NCBI GenBank assembly: GCA_028455995.1
Contig: JABELC010000003.1
Span: 2,852,001 to 2,916,000, forward strand
Length of the DNA stretch: 64,000 nucleotides
Direction of reading: 5' to 3'
Origin: Scleromitrula shiraiana
Taxonomy: Eukaryota; Ascomycota; Leotiomycetes; Helotiales; Sclerotiniaceae
Shown: positions 34,760 to 44,658 of the stretch, one piece after another
Numbering within the stretch: position 1 is the stretch's first letter
Layout of the letters: each line of letters starts with the position of its first letter
Made by a program: the position numbers and the translations under genes
Notes under the pieces: model-generated
The model's input: only the letters and a program-made list of their open reading frames with translations
Database searches by the model: none
What the model was told of the DNA's origin: nothing

Positions 34760-37700
34760 ATGCCGGGGTTGCTACTTAACCTAGAAGGTCAGAATGGTGG
34801 AACATCGTCCGCTGCGAACAGCGATCCGGCAGAATATGGTTTCGAGGTAGTTCATCAAAAGGTTGAGCTTGAAGTTGATTTTTCAACCCAATCTCTGCGA
34901 GGACAATCTATAATTACCATTCTTCCGCAGACCAAAGACCTGCAAACCATAAACATCGACGTTCGACAATGTTCAATACCGAGAAGAAAAGTCTTGATCA
35001 ATGGAAAGGTTGCGCCGTTTTCGTACGAGGATCCTCATAAAAAGTTGAAGGTTCCGAGTTATTTCTCATGGGATGCCGAACAACACGACTTACAGCGCGA
35101 GAGGTTGAAGGTTATGGATCCAGAGCGCAGGGCAGAAGGCGCATTGGAGATAACTCTACCGGACTCGGTTAGAATTGAAGAGGTTGATCCTTTTTCGGAC
35201 AACGCGGTCAATTTGGTGACGCAGCGTGCCACTGGATCCGCTGCAGCTCGAATTGCGTCGGTAGCTATTGATGGGGTCTCTTCTTCATTACCAGCTGTGA
35301 CACCGAAAACCGCGGCCGATCAAACATCTAGGTTTAAACCGTTGGAGATAACTATTCCTTTTGTTAACACTCGGATTCGAGACGGTTTACATTTTGTTGG
35401 GATGGAAGACGGCGACTCAAGATTTCCGCATGTCTACACAAAGCACTCAATAGGACCAGGTGTTGCTTGCTGTATATTCCCATGTATTGATGACCTGTCA
35501 ATGAGATGCTCGTGGGATATCTCCATAAAATGCTCGAGGACTCTGGGTGACGCACTCAAGCGACGACCAGATCGTGTTCATAAATCACATAAATCGGGAC
35601 ATCACAATGGCTTGTCTGATTCTGAAAAGACGGATACTGATGAAATATTCCTTAGTGAGGAGGAAAAGCTGCTAGAAATGGCCGTTATTTGCTCTGGTGA
35701 ACAGGTTTCCGAAGTGCTCGACTTGGATGATAGTTCCAAAAAGATCGTCTCTTTTCAATGCACTTCTGATATTGCCGCAACGCATGTCGGCTTCTCCATT
35801 GGTCCCTTTGAGCAGATCGATTTGGCGGAATATCGAGAGGATGAAGACGAAGAAAAGCTTGGGCAAGGGCAGTCTACCGCAATCTTTGGATACTGTCTGC
35901 CGGGAAGAGCAGAAGAGCTGAGGAATACATGTGCACCTCTAGCTCATGCTATTGACTATCTCGTGCTCACTTTCGCTAGCTTTCCTTTCTCTGAGTCCAA
36001 ATTGGTGTTCGTTGATGACCAGGTGAACGATGTTGAGCATACTGCATCACTATCACTCTGTAGTAACCGGCTTCTTTTTGGAGAAGACATCATTGACCCG
36101 GAGAAGGAGAATATCAGAAAACTTGTTCATGCTATAGCCAGCCAATATATTGGTGTTAGTATGGTTCCAAATCAACCATCCGATAGGTGGCTTATTACTG
36201 GTATTTCTCATTTCATGACAAACTTGTTCATGAAGCTCCTTTGTGGAAATAATGATTTCATGTTTCGCCAGAAACTACTTTCAGATCGACTAGTTGAGCT
36301 TGATGTTGATCGGCCCTCGCTGTACGCTCTTGGGGAGATTGTGGATATCTGTTCTTCTGAGCGGGAGTTTATGGAGCTCAAGGCACCTTTGGTCTTGTTC
36401 ATTCTAGACAAACGCATTGCAAAGGCTCAAGGTGGTAGTGGAATTACAAGAATTATCTCAAGGGTGCTAATAAATGCGAATGCTAATGGGGGTGCTGATA
36501 CTTCATTGTCTACAGAAGGCTTTCGGAAGAGTTGTGAAAGGATCACCAAGTATAGGGACACTGATGCATTCTTTAACCAGTGGGTTCTTGGAGCAGGATG
36601 TCCGAAGTTTACTATTACACAAAAGTTCAACAAGAAGCGACTGTGTGTAGAAATGACAATAACACAGACACAATCAAACACGAAGCCTGATACACAGATG
36701 AACAAACACAGCTTCCACAAAACCTTTAAGGAGGCTAAGTATAACTTCACGCCCTCACCACCACAAAACACCTTCACTGGTCCTCTGACTATTCGAATTC
36801 ATGAAGCCGATGGAACACCTTATGAGCATATTGTCATGATCACGGAGCAAAGCTCGAGGATTGAAATCAATTACAACACCAAGTATAAGCGTCTAAAGCG
36901 CAATCGACGTTTGAAGGAACGCGCAATTGCAGGCGCGGGAATCGACATCAATTCCGAGCATCAAGATGATGTTCTGATTTATTGTCTTGGTGATGTATTG
37001 CAATCGCCTCAAGATATGCAGGAATGGGGTCTCAGTGACTGGAATGACGACCAAGAACGTCTAATGGAAAACGAGTCATATGAATGGATTCGCATCGATG
37101 CCGATTTCGAATGGATCTGCGAGAAGACATTGTTAAAGATGGAGCCATGGATGTTCATGTCCCAGCTTCAGCAGGATCGAGATATTTCAGCTCAGTTTGA
37201 GTCTGTGTTATATCTAGGTATCCAGCATCCTCACCCCCTTGTTGCCACTTTCTTAATCAGAACTCTAATGGATCGCCGTTACTTTTATGGCATTCGGGTC
37301 ATGGGAGCAGAAGCCCTTGCTAAACATGCAACCAAAGAGGAAACAAATTTCGCAGGATTTCATCATCTCAAAAGAGCTTTTCAAGAGTTCTTCTGTTATG
37401 AAGGAACCAAAATGACACGGTCGAATGATTTCACTGATAAGCAAGCTTATTGGGTTGAATGTGCTATTCCTCGGGTTATGGCTAAGATCAAGGAGAAGGA
37501 TGGTCACTGTCTCAAAGAAGCACGAGAATTCATACTTGATCAGCTTCGCTTCAACGACAACGGGAATAACGATTATTCGGACAACTTTAAGGTTGCAACC
37601 CTATTATCTGCTCTTACAGAATCACTAATACCTACCGCTAATGCGATTAAGCCCTATGAAATCTCATTAGATGATGATGAGGGGGCGGACAATGAATTGG

Positions 37701-39145
37701 CAAAGTTCAAGGATATTGTTTTGGAAGAGCTTGATCGCTATAGTCGTATGGACGAGTGGATAGATTCTTATCAGAATATCTACACAATTACTGTTCTCAA
37801 GTGCAAACAAAAGCTGATGAAGGCTGGTGTCATTCCTGTTGACGCACTCGACTTTGCTCAATATGTGCATGATAGAACAGCACCTCGAGTGCGCATACAG
37901 GCGTTCGACGCATTAGCAGATCTTGGGTTTTTGAAGAACACTGCAGTATCCTGTTTGTTAGCGAATGCTATGAGTACAGATCCATCACCATGGGTGCGAA
38001 GTCAACTTACCAAAATATTTTACTATGGTTTAGGAGTGGTAGGGCTTGGTGATTATGTGTCAAAGAGAGCTCCTGCCCCTATTGTTGAGAAGGATGGTTT
38101 GGTTGTAGAAGAGGCGTCGACAGCTGCACGACAAGAACAAGCAGCTCGAACTGATACCTTAGTAGGAACTCTTGCTGCAATAAAGATGGAATTGGGAGGC
38201 GATGTTGATTTGATCGCTGCGTTGTGGAAGGCGGTTTTGTCTCCTATTATTACGGTGACTGAACAGATTGATTTTCTTGATCTTTGTAACATGGTGTGTT
38301 ACCCTAGAGAATCTTTGACTCTAACACTCAAATATCCTCGTTATTGGAAGGTCAAGAACCTTGGCAAGGTATGTAGTTTTCATATCAAATTGCCGATTTA
38401 TTTTTCTAACCATGTTGCTCAGGGTCGACTTAAATTCCGACGTACAGATAAGATTAGGACAAAGATCGTACCTAAAGTTGTGCCTAAACCTAAACCTGAA
38501 CCAATGCCTCATCCACATATCGTGGTTCCGAGTCATCCACCGCCAATTCGAATACCATCTGAAGGTGGACATTCGATCAAGCTCAAACTTGGAGGAACAC
38601 CTAAGGTTTCCAGCCTTGCAATCTCAATGAAACCTCCTAGCATTGCGAAACCTTCGAACATAGATGGGGCTATGAGACCACCCAAAAGACCTCTTCCGAC
38701 AGACATTGTAGAAAGCTCCGAGTCTCCACACCAGGACAAAAAGCGACGTAAGATAGTCAAATTCAAAGGACTACCCAGTCATAAACTACGAGCAATTGTT
38801 TCCAAACCTCCTAATCCCAAGGTTATTAAACACTTCAACTCAATATCTCTGAATCGATCAACGCCACAACCTAAACCTTCTCCAAGACCTTCTCCAGCTC
38901 CAGGATCAACAATTAGAGCTAGCCCAGCCCTATCATCATCATCTTCGAATTCATCTTCCTTGGCATTAAAGAACACATCATCAATTGTCAGCCAAGGAAT
39001 ACCCGCAGCTCGAAAGCCACTCCCTGAAGGTCGAAAACCTCTACCAGATTCCGCGCATCATTCTGCTCCAACTCCACTTCCTCCTGCTTCAGCATTACCG
39101 CGGATCCCCATGAAAATCAAATTTAAGCCTAAACCAGCCACTTAA
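34760..39145 (+). CDS. TAF2: TFIID subunit TAF2
   Basis: The start is the ATG at 34760 (AAGATGCC context), giving an N-terminus that opens with the M1-aminopeptidase-like beta domain (EYGFEVVHQKVELEVDF, then a CSIPRRKVLINGK strand). The peptidase-like domain lacks the zinc motif, as in all TAF2s. A long helical-repeat region follows, and the C-terminal 300 residues are basic and Pro/Ser-rich. TAF2 contacts Initiator DNA and bridges TFIID lobes. A 54-bp intron at 38369-38422 (GTATGT, CTAAC branch, CAG) is stop-free and divisible by three; with it removed the protein is 1,443 residues. Recognition rests on domain order and length; TAF2s usually exceed 1,000 residues. Confidence 0.88.
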   Translation: MPGLLLNLEGQNGGTSSAANSDPAEYGFEVVHQKVELEVDFSTQSLRGQSIITILPQTKDLQTINIDVRQCSIPRRKVLINGKVAPFSYEDPHKKLKVPSYFSWDAEQHDLQRERLKVMDPERRAEGALEITLPDSVRIEEVDPFSDNAVNLVTQRATGSAAARIASVAIDGVSSSLPAVTPKTAADQTSRFKPLEITIPFVNTRIRDGLHFVGMEDGDSRFPHVYTKHSIGPGVACCIFPCIDDLSMRCSWDISIKCSRTLGDALKRRPDRVHKSHKSGHHNGLSDSEKTDTDEIFLSEEEKLLEMAVICSGEQVSEVLDLDDSSKKIVSFQCTSDIAATHVGFSIGPFEQIDLAEYREDEDEEKLGQGQSTAIFGYCLPGRAEELRNTCAPLAHAIDYLVLTFASFPFSESKLVFVDDQVNDVEHTASLSLCSNRLLFGEDIIDPEKENIRKLVHAIASQYIGVSMVPNQPSDRWLITGISHFMTNLFMKLLCGNNDFMFRQKLLSDRLVELDVDRPSLYALGEIVDICSSEREFMELKAPLVLFILDKRIAKAQGGSGITRIISRVLINANANGGADTSLSTEGFRKSCERITKYRDTDAFFNQWVLGAGCPKFTITQKFNKKRLCVEMTITQTQSNTKPDTQMNKHSFHKTFKEAKYNFTPSPPQNTFTGPLTIRIHEADGTPYEHIVMITEQSSRIEINYNTKYKRLKRNRRLKERAIAGAGIDINSEHQDDVLIYCLGDVLQSPQDMQEWGLSDWNDDQERLMENESYEWIRIDADFEWICEKTLLKMEPWMFMSQLQQDRDISAQFESVLYLGIQHPHPLVATFLIRTLMDRRYFYGIRVMGAEALAKHATKEETNFAGFHHLKRAFQEFFCYEGTKMTRSNDFTDKQAYWVECAIPRVMAKIKEKDGHCLKEAREFILDQLRFNDNGNNDYSDNFKVATLLSALTESLIPTANAIKPYEISLDDDEGADNELAKFKDIVLEELDRYSRMDEWIDSYQNIYTITVLKCKQKLMKAGVIPVDALDFAQYVHDRTAPRVRIQAFDALADLGFLKNTAVSCLLANAMSTDPSPWVRSQLTKIFYYGLGVVGLGDYVSKRAPAPIVEKDGLVVEEASTAARQEQAARTDTLVGTLAAIKMELGGDVDLIAALWKAVLSPIITVTEQIDFLDLCNMVCYPRESLTLTLKYPRYWKVKNLGKVCSFHIKLPIYFSNHVAQGRLKFRRTDKIRTKIVPKVVPKPKPEPMPHPHIVVPSHPPPIRIPSEGGHSIKLKLGGTPKVSSLAISMKPPSIAKPSNIDGAMRPPKRPLPTDIVESSESPHQDKKRRKIVKFKGLPSHKLRAIVSKPPNPKVIKHFNSISLNRSTPQPKPSPRPSPAPGSTIRASPALSSSSSNSSSLALKNTSSIVSQGIPAARKPLPEGRKPLPDSAHHSAPTPLPPASALPRIPMKIKFKPKPAT

Positions 39146-40250
39146 CCTGCACCTTAAATAGGGTTTACTGCATTTCATCTATTCTTTTTTTCTTATTCTT
39201 TTCTTCCCATCTAGGAATGATTAGCATTTAGCGAAAATGGCGTTCTAGGATTTCAAGGGGGAGATACAAATATTAGCGAGAAGATCGCCCTGAAAGAAAG
39301 TGAGATTTGCTAGTTATTCTTAGTTTGTGTATACTAGGATGGATGGATGAATTGGACTTATATTGGCGTTTGTAGTTTGGGGGGAGGAATATATACCCTC
39401 AAATAACTACAATTGATATCCATATCCTTATCTTTATTGGTACTTTTGAAATGTTCTCTCGTGACTCCATTTATAATGAAGTAGAGAACTATAAAAGTTT
39501 CAGTATAGTAAAGGGTGGTGCTTGTTCCTTCATTTTCTTACAGTTGAACGATTATAACGCTATATCATCTAAATTGATGCCAGAAAATCAAAGTATCAAA
39601 TTGTCTGGTCTGATCTTGGATAATTAGAATACTGGATTGTTCAACTTGAAATGAGCAATCAACCATACATAACTTTTTTCGTTAGATACAGTTTAATATC
39701 TAATCAGAACATCACCGAAATTGTTCGAAGATTCTGTTAAACGGAGGAAATCAAAGCTGTATGCATACATACATGCGACCTAATCCACTTTCTAATGTCC
39801 ATTCAAATATATCTTGAACAAATTTATACTGAATGCCTACATAAGATTCAAATATCCACATACTTTCAAATAAACATAATTATAAATGTTTATGTAAAAC
39901 ATGGATGTTCAACATATATTTAAACAAATTCGTATTAAATGTCTGTATAAGATTCAAACATTCAAATACTCTTCTAACTTAATATAGTTATAAATGTTTC
40001 ATTCAAACATAGACATTTAAATTAGAATATATTTCGTGATTGCCTGTCAGTTGAACGGGCATCTAAACTTGAATAGCTCGGTGATAAATGAATCAATCCA
40101 CCTCCAATTAAACAAGTAGTATATTCAATATCCTCACTCAATATCCTGTCCCAAACTCCAAAAAAAGGATACCCAAACGCCAACTCCCCCCCCATCCCAT
40201 CCCAATTCAAATCCCAATCCAATCCAGCCAAATTCTCTCCAAACCAACCA
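39146..40250. other. AT-rich intergenic region between TAF2 and CDC26 ends
   Basis: Convergent 3' ends. The first 300 bases hold the TAF2 3' UTR. From about 39560 to 40030 the DNA is one of the ATTCAAA/TTTGAAT blocks. No gene supported. Confidence 0.55.
39560..40030. repeat. AT-rich interspersed repeat block (ATTCAAA family)
   Basis: Repeated words AACATTCAAATA, TTTGAAT, ACAAATTCGTATTAAATGTC and GACATTTAAAT occur at irregular 30-70 bp spacing. A clear local pair is the TGAATGCCTACATAAGATTCAAAT / AAATGTCTGTATAAGATTCAAA segment about 105 bp apart. The same vocabulary recurs in other intergenic blocks of this window. Confidence 0.6.
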
Positions 40251-40502
40251 TCACCTCCCACCTAACCCTAACCTCTCCTCCCTACTCTTCTTCTCCCTCC
40301 CATCACCACTCATCATCCTCTCATTCTGCTCCCGCTCCACATACTGTCTATACTGCTGTTCCCCATGCGCGAGTCTAAAATCAGCTTCTTCTCTCTCCCT
40401 TAATTTTTGCGCTTCCTCGGCTGCTTCCCGGGCGCGTGCATCTTCGTATATGGCGATGTCTTCCGTGGTTAGGGTTATGGATGTGGGTGCGCGACGGAGC
40501 AT
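40251..40502 (-). CDS. CDC26: Anaphase-promoting complex subunit CDC26
   Basis: An 83-residue intronless protein. It begins MLRRAPTSITLTTEDIAIYE, matching the short conserved N-terminus of Cdc26/APC12 (MLRR-x-PT), the part that inserts into the TPR superhelix of APC6/Cdc16 and stabilises it. The rest is a highly charged helix (EAAEEAQKLREREEADF) and a Lys/Arg/Glu tail. The start is fixed by the family, since the conserved motif begins at the first Met. Divergently transcribed from the neighbour at 40842. A longer overlapping frame (to 40620) lacks family support. Confidence 0.85.
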   Translation of the reverse strand: MLRRAPTSITLTTEDIAIYEDARAREAAEEAQKLREREEADFRLAHGEQQYRQYVEREQNERMMSGDGREKKSREERLGLGGR

Positions 40503-40841
40503 TGTTGAAGATTGGTTGAGTGGAGTTGATACGTTGGTTGTGAGCTTGATTTGGTTCCGATGTGCTGAGGAGAGTGGAGCTTCGGTTTGGACGGTGAGAG
40601 TTAGTTAGGCTTTGAGGCACTTGTGGTTTTTGGAGATATTCGATATTTGATGGACGGATGAAGTAAATAAGAACAAGGCTGATAATGTGGGGTTGGTACC
40701 CCTGTTATCAATTTGTCTAATGGATTCATGCTCCAATACTTTCGCCTTTAATTTAAGGCACTAACAATTTTTCTGATATGAGAACGTCCAGAAGATCCAT
40801 ATAATCTGCTAAGGGTTCCTGCAAAAACCAAGCAACACATC
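40503..40841. promoter_or_regulatory. Shared divergent promoter region
   Basis: The 339 bp between the CDC26 start (-) and the start of the putative mitochondrial protein (+) must carry both promoters. No defined factor site was assigned. Confidence 0.5.
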
Positions 40842-41928
40842 ATGTTCAAATGGCATGTACATCCGGCGATTGGTCGTGGTAGACCTCTAGCCCAAGATGT
40901 TGCAAGGGTCACAGATGGAATTGTCGCAAGTTTGAGAGCTTTCAGTAGTTCTGTTGGGAGCAGTGCTGATGAAGAAGGCATGGGTATTACAACACAGTTC
41001 TTTACAATCTGTTATACTAATAATACATCTAGCTTCCAAACCGTCCCGTGCAGAGCGCTCATCAAGTGCAGCCTCAGATATCTCATCCCTAGCATCCCGA
41101 CCAATCCGCGGAATCGACGCTCGATCTCTCGCTGCCAAATTACCACCACAAACCCAAGAATTTACAGTTCGTAGGCAGATTAGTGCAGGAGGTCCATCAC
41201 CCAACTATCGGGGACGAGGAGGCATATCGCCAAATTACCGAGGACGAGGGGGGAGCCGTGGGGCAATTGCTAGAGGAAGTGGTAGAGGAGGAGCACAAAC
41301 CCGTAGTGCTCGTGGAAGTCGCAGAGAAGGTCCTCGCAAACGTAAGACAGTGACCGTGAAATCGGCTGAATCCGATATCGATCCAGAACTTACAGTTGAG
41401 GAGCAAGATTATGTGGATAGTCAAGAACAGGGTGAATTTATTGCGTACAACCCTACGACCTCGATAGCGGAATTGGCAATGATGAGTTCGGGAATGCCGA
41501 TTCTGGGGAGTACGTTGGGGATGAAAGAGAGCATTTTGAATAAAATGCAGGTGGTCAGTGGGACTTTGGGTCAGGGGGAGATTCCTGTAATTCCAGAGAG
41601 ACATTTTAGGAATATGGAGAGGGGACATGGCACGCTATTTGCTAGTAAAGAGGAGAAAGAGAAGTTGCAGGAATGGAGGAATGCGCATGGAAAGGCAATG
41701 GCTGATAGAGAGTGGAGGTGGCACAAAAAATACGAGATCGAGGGATTAACTGCGCAGGAGAAGGACGCCCTTTTGAAGAATATGGTGGCGGGTGTTTATC
41801 AAGATCCAAAGGATGTGAAAGAAGGTATCCTGGGACAGGTACAAACCTACGTGAGGAAGAACGAGACTTTCTTGCCCGAGGATGAGAGGGCGTTGGCAGA
41901 TAAGTTGAAGAGTTTAAGAATAAGCTGA
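40842..41928 (+). CDS. Putative mitochondrial protein with RGG-type region
   Basis: Two exons, 40842-40983 and 41033-41928, 1,038 nt (345 residues). The 49-bp intron (GTATTA donor, ACTAATA branch, CTAG acceptor) joins phases exactly. The N-terminus MFKWHVHPAIGRGRPLAQDV, followed by SLRAFSSSVG, is rich in Arg, Ala and Ser without acids and looks like a mitochondrial presequence. Residues 110-160 hold an Arg/Gly-rich low-complexity stretch with a PNYRGRGG repeat. The C-terminal 150 residues are charged and helical (EKEKLQEWRNAHGKAM and so on). The family is not recognised; a mitoribosome-associated role is possible but unproven. Confidence 0.75.
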
Positions 41929-42733
41929 AGATTTTACTGCATATCCAGGCAGTCTTTACCACAGCAAGGCAGGGGAAAGTCTGTGCCGTAATGGAATTCT
42001 CATGTATTGTACGTTGTATCCATAGATTTATGATGGCATTGTATAAGAATATGCCATCGAAAAAAAGTAAATACCATCGCCAAATTACAAGCCCACTTCT
42101 TGCTCTCCATTCATAACAGTCTCCTCACCAGAAGGGAAGTCATGAACACCCAAGCAAATGGCCCACCAAAATATTGTATTGTCCAATTCAATGTTGGACT
42201 CTTAGGAATCATATTGTTCAACCTCATGTTGAACATCGAGCTAATTAAATTTCTACTGTCCATTCAGAATTTAGACATTCAAATTTCTTTCGAACAATTT
42301 ATATTTGAATGACCATTTCCACTTTGAACATTTAAATATTCATTTGGCTAATCTATTTGATTGTGTATATCTAATACAGATATTCATCAAGTTTTATATA
42401 CAGTTGTACATTAGTTAAGTGGACATTCAGAACTTAAACAGCTCGAGCAATTCAAATTCTAAGTGTCTTTTCAGTTTGACTTGATATCCAATATTATAAT
42501 ATCTGTATTGTATATAAACATTCAAATTGAAATTATCCAAAAAAGGATTTAATTGTCTATATTCTAAATAGAAATTCAAAGAATATTTGTTTAAAATATA
42601 TTTGAATGTTTATATTTTGAGCAGACATTAGAAAATCAGATAATCAGAACAGGCAAATCATCAGAATGTTATATTGTGTTACGCAATGGTTCTTAAAGCA
42701 GTGCACCACCTAGTGCTTTTCTCTATAGACCGC
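41929..42733. repeat. AT-rich intergenic block with ATTCAAA/TTTGAAT family
   Basis: Between two convergent genes. From about 42175 to 42665 it consists of repeated words ACATTCAAATT, TTTGAACATTTAAATATTCA, CAGACATTAGAAAATCAG and GGACATTCAGAACTTAAACAGCTC at irregular spacing, the same vocabulary as at 39.6-40.0, 45.3-46.2 and 52.5-53.1 kb. No gene supported. Confidence 0.6.
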
Positions 42734-43604
42734 TCATTGCTCCATCCCCTTCCTCGCAGCGTCCACCGCCTCCTTAACGCTCTTATTCCCCTTCTCCACA
42801 ATGCCCTCCATCTCCTTATGCGCCTTCTTCAAATCATCCGGCCTTGCCAATTTCTTCAGCTCCAACCCTCTCAATCGTTTCTGACACACTCCTCTCGCAT
42901 TCCTCACACCCACCGAAGCTTGCTCGCCTGCTTTACTCGCTGCTTGGAGTGCTGCATCGCGGGATTCTTTGGTGGGTGGTGGGATTGGTATGTTGAGAGC
43001 GAGACTGTTATGGGAGTCGGGCTGAGGAGTCAATTGGAGATTTGGTGAGGATTGAATGGCGGATGTGATGTGTTTGATGTGCTGTAGAAATTTTAGCTTC
43101 TGTGAAAGAATTGAGGAAAAGTTAGATAGAACATACATCATGCTCTCCAACCAAAACTTGTACACTGCGACCTCCTTTTGGGAGCACTTGCGCCAAATCC
43201 CCTAGCTTAAAAGTCTCCTTGCTATCTTTATTCAATTTCACCCTTAACCCCTCTAATACTTCTAGGTTGAATCTTCCTCCCGTCCTCAACTTGCTCAAAT
43301 CATTCTTCAGCTTCTCTAAAGATTTATCAATTCCCTGTTGTAGGGCTGTAAAATCGTAGGGATTGGTGTCATCTGCAGAGCTGGTTTCCGAAGAGGATGG
43401 TGTCGAAGAGGATTTGGATGTTTTATCCTTCTTCTTCAAGAGCGGTTGAGTAGTGGAGAGACATCGAGAACTCTTTAGATTGTTTGAGGTAGGAATGCGA
43501 AGGATGAAGGGCGTAACAGATTTGCTGGTTTGTTTGTTAACAAATTCTGTTTCATTATATTCATATATAGGATTTGAGTAAGGAAATGGTGACAAACAGT
43601 TCAT
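42734..43604 (-). CDS. RRF1: Mitochondrial ribosome recycling factor
   Basis: Two exons, 43604-43137 and 43099-42734, 834 nt (277 residues). An N-terminal, Ser/Arg-rich targeting region (about 100 residues, with RCLSTTQPLL typical of mitochondrial cleavage sites) precedes the recycling-factor fold: ALQQGIDKSLEKLKNDLSKL-type helix, then the LNIPIPPPTKESRD loop that is diagnostic of RRF and a C-terminal helix bundle (KKAHKEMEGIVEKG). RRF splits post-termination ribosomes with EF-G. The intron is only 37 bp with GTATGT, a CTAAC branch and CAG; it is required because the frame shifts without it. The first ATG of the frame was chosen as start; upstream in-frame codons lack ATG. Confidence 0.88.
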
Positions 43605-43989
43605 TCGACACCCATGACGACTGTAAAAATGATTTCGAGACTTGAGAGGGTCGGATAGGTATACGTGGTGGCATAATGGGAAGAATGGTGTCAATTGCTG
43701 AGGTGGTTAAAAATTGATGTGGGAGGGACAGAGACGAGCGGAGATTGTGCCTTGTGGCCGAGGTGGTCTTGGCTCTTTCAGCCTTCCTTGTTTCCCCTCA
43801 TCCTCCCACTTTCTACTTCAAGTATTTGCCACGACCATTTGCATTTCTTCTACTGTTCAAGTTCAATCGAAGAAACTACTCTATTCAATCGTTTGTACTT
43901 GGTTCAAGGAATCACTCTATTGTTTCGATTCGATATAAAGAATCAATCTATACAAGACAACACCTCATAGGATCACAAGGAACAATACT

Positions 43990-44658
43990 ATGACATCTAC
44001 ATACTTCCCCCTTCTTTCACTTCCTCCCGAAATCCGCACCAAGATTCTCCTCCTGGCCATCATCTCCCCTCATCCATCATATCCAATACCCATCATTCCA
44101 ATACCAGAAGGGCTGATTTCCGAATCACGCGTCCCCTATTTTCATCCACCGCCTCTTTCCCTCCTCCTGACATCTACCCAGATCCACAATGAAGTTCACC
44201 CATTATACTACAAATCCCACCTCTTCATTCTCCCCATTCACCGTCACGCGCGGCCTCTACAACCTCTCTTTGATACTTACTTCCAAAGAAACCTCTTCAG
44301 TATCCGTTCTATATACATACGTCTTCATAGATGGGGCACCAAGAATTTCTTTACTGAATTGTTAGTTCCCAAATTGGAAGCTTGTATCTTGGAAGGAAAT
44401 TTGAGAAGATTGGAGGTGGTGGTCAAGGCAGGTGATGTAGAAGGGTGGGTCAAGGAAATGGAAGCGGGTTGTGAAGGAATGGAGAATTATAGCTGGGGAT
44501 CTTTGAAGAGGTTATGTGAAGATGTGGATTTAGAGGAGGTAAAGTTGTGGTCTGTAAAGCATGTTCTTAGGGGTTATGGGTGGGCAGAAATGAAAGAAGA
44601 ATTTCAAGATGTGAGTTGGCTGCTGAACCGAGATGGACGCAATCGTGGGATGGTATGA
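43990..44658 (+). CDS. F-box-like protein
   Basis: An intronless protein of 222 residues. The first 60 residues have an F-box-like helical signature (LLSLPPEIRTKILLLAI, then LLLTSTQIHNEVHPLYY), which in fungal proteins marks a large family of SCF-adaptor-like or 2EXR-type proteins. The rest is mixed alpha/beta with no repeats I can name. The start ATG follows a CAATACT leader; divergent from RRF1. Targets are unknown. Confidence 0.7.
   Translation: MTSTYFPLLSLPPEIRTKILLLAIISPHPSYPIPIIPIPEGLISESRVPYFHPPPLSLLLTSTQIHNEVHPLYYKSHLFILPIHRHARPLQPLFDTYFQRNLFSIRSIYIRLHRWGTKNFFTELLVPKLEACILEGNLRRLEVVVKAGDVEGWVKEMEAGCEGMENYSWGSLKRLCEDVDLEEVKLWSVKHVLRGYGWAEMKEEFQDVSWLLNRDGRNRGMV

Noticed and set aside
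40261..40275. CCTAACCCTAACC resembling telomeric repeat
   Set aside because: Only two units, and they encode the end of CDC26; nothing else at this place suggests a telomere or a healed end.
40381..40620. Open frame overlapping the CDC26 start
   Set aside because: It is in another frame and lacks family support; the MLRR-x-PT start of Cdc26 at 40502 is decisive.
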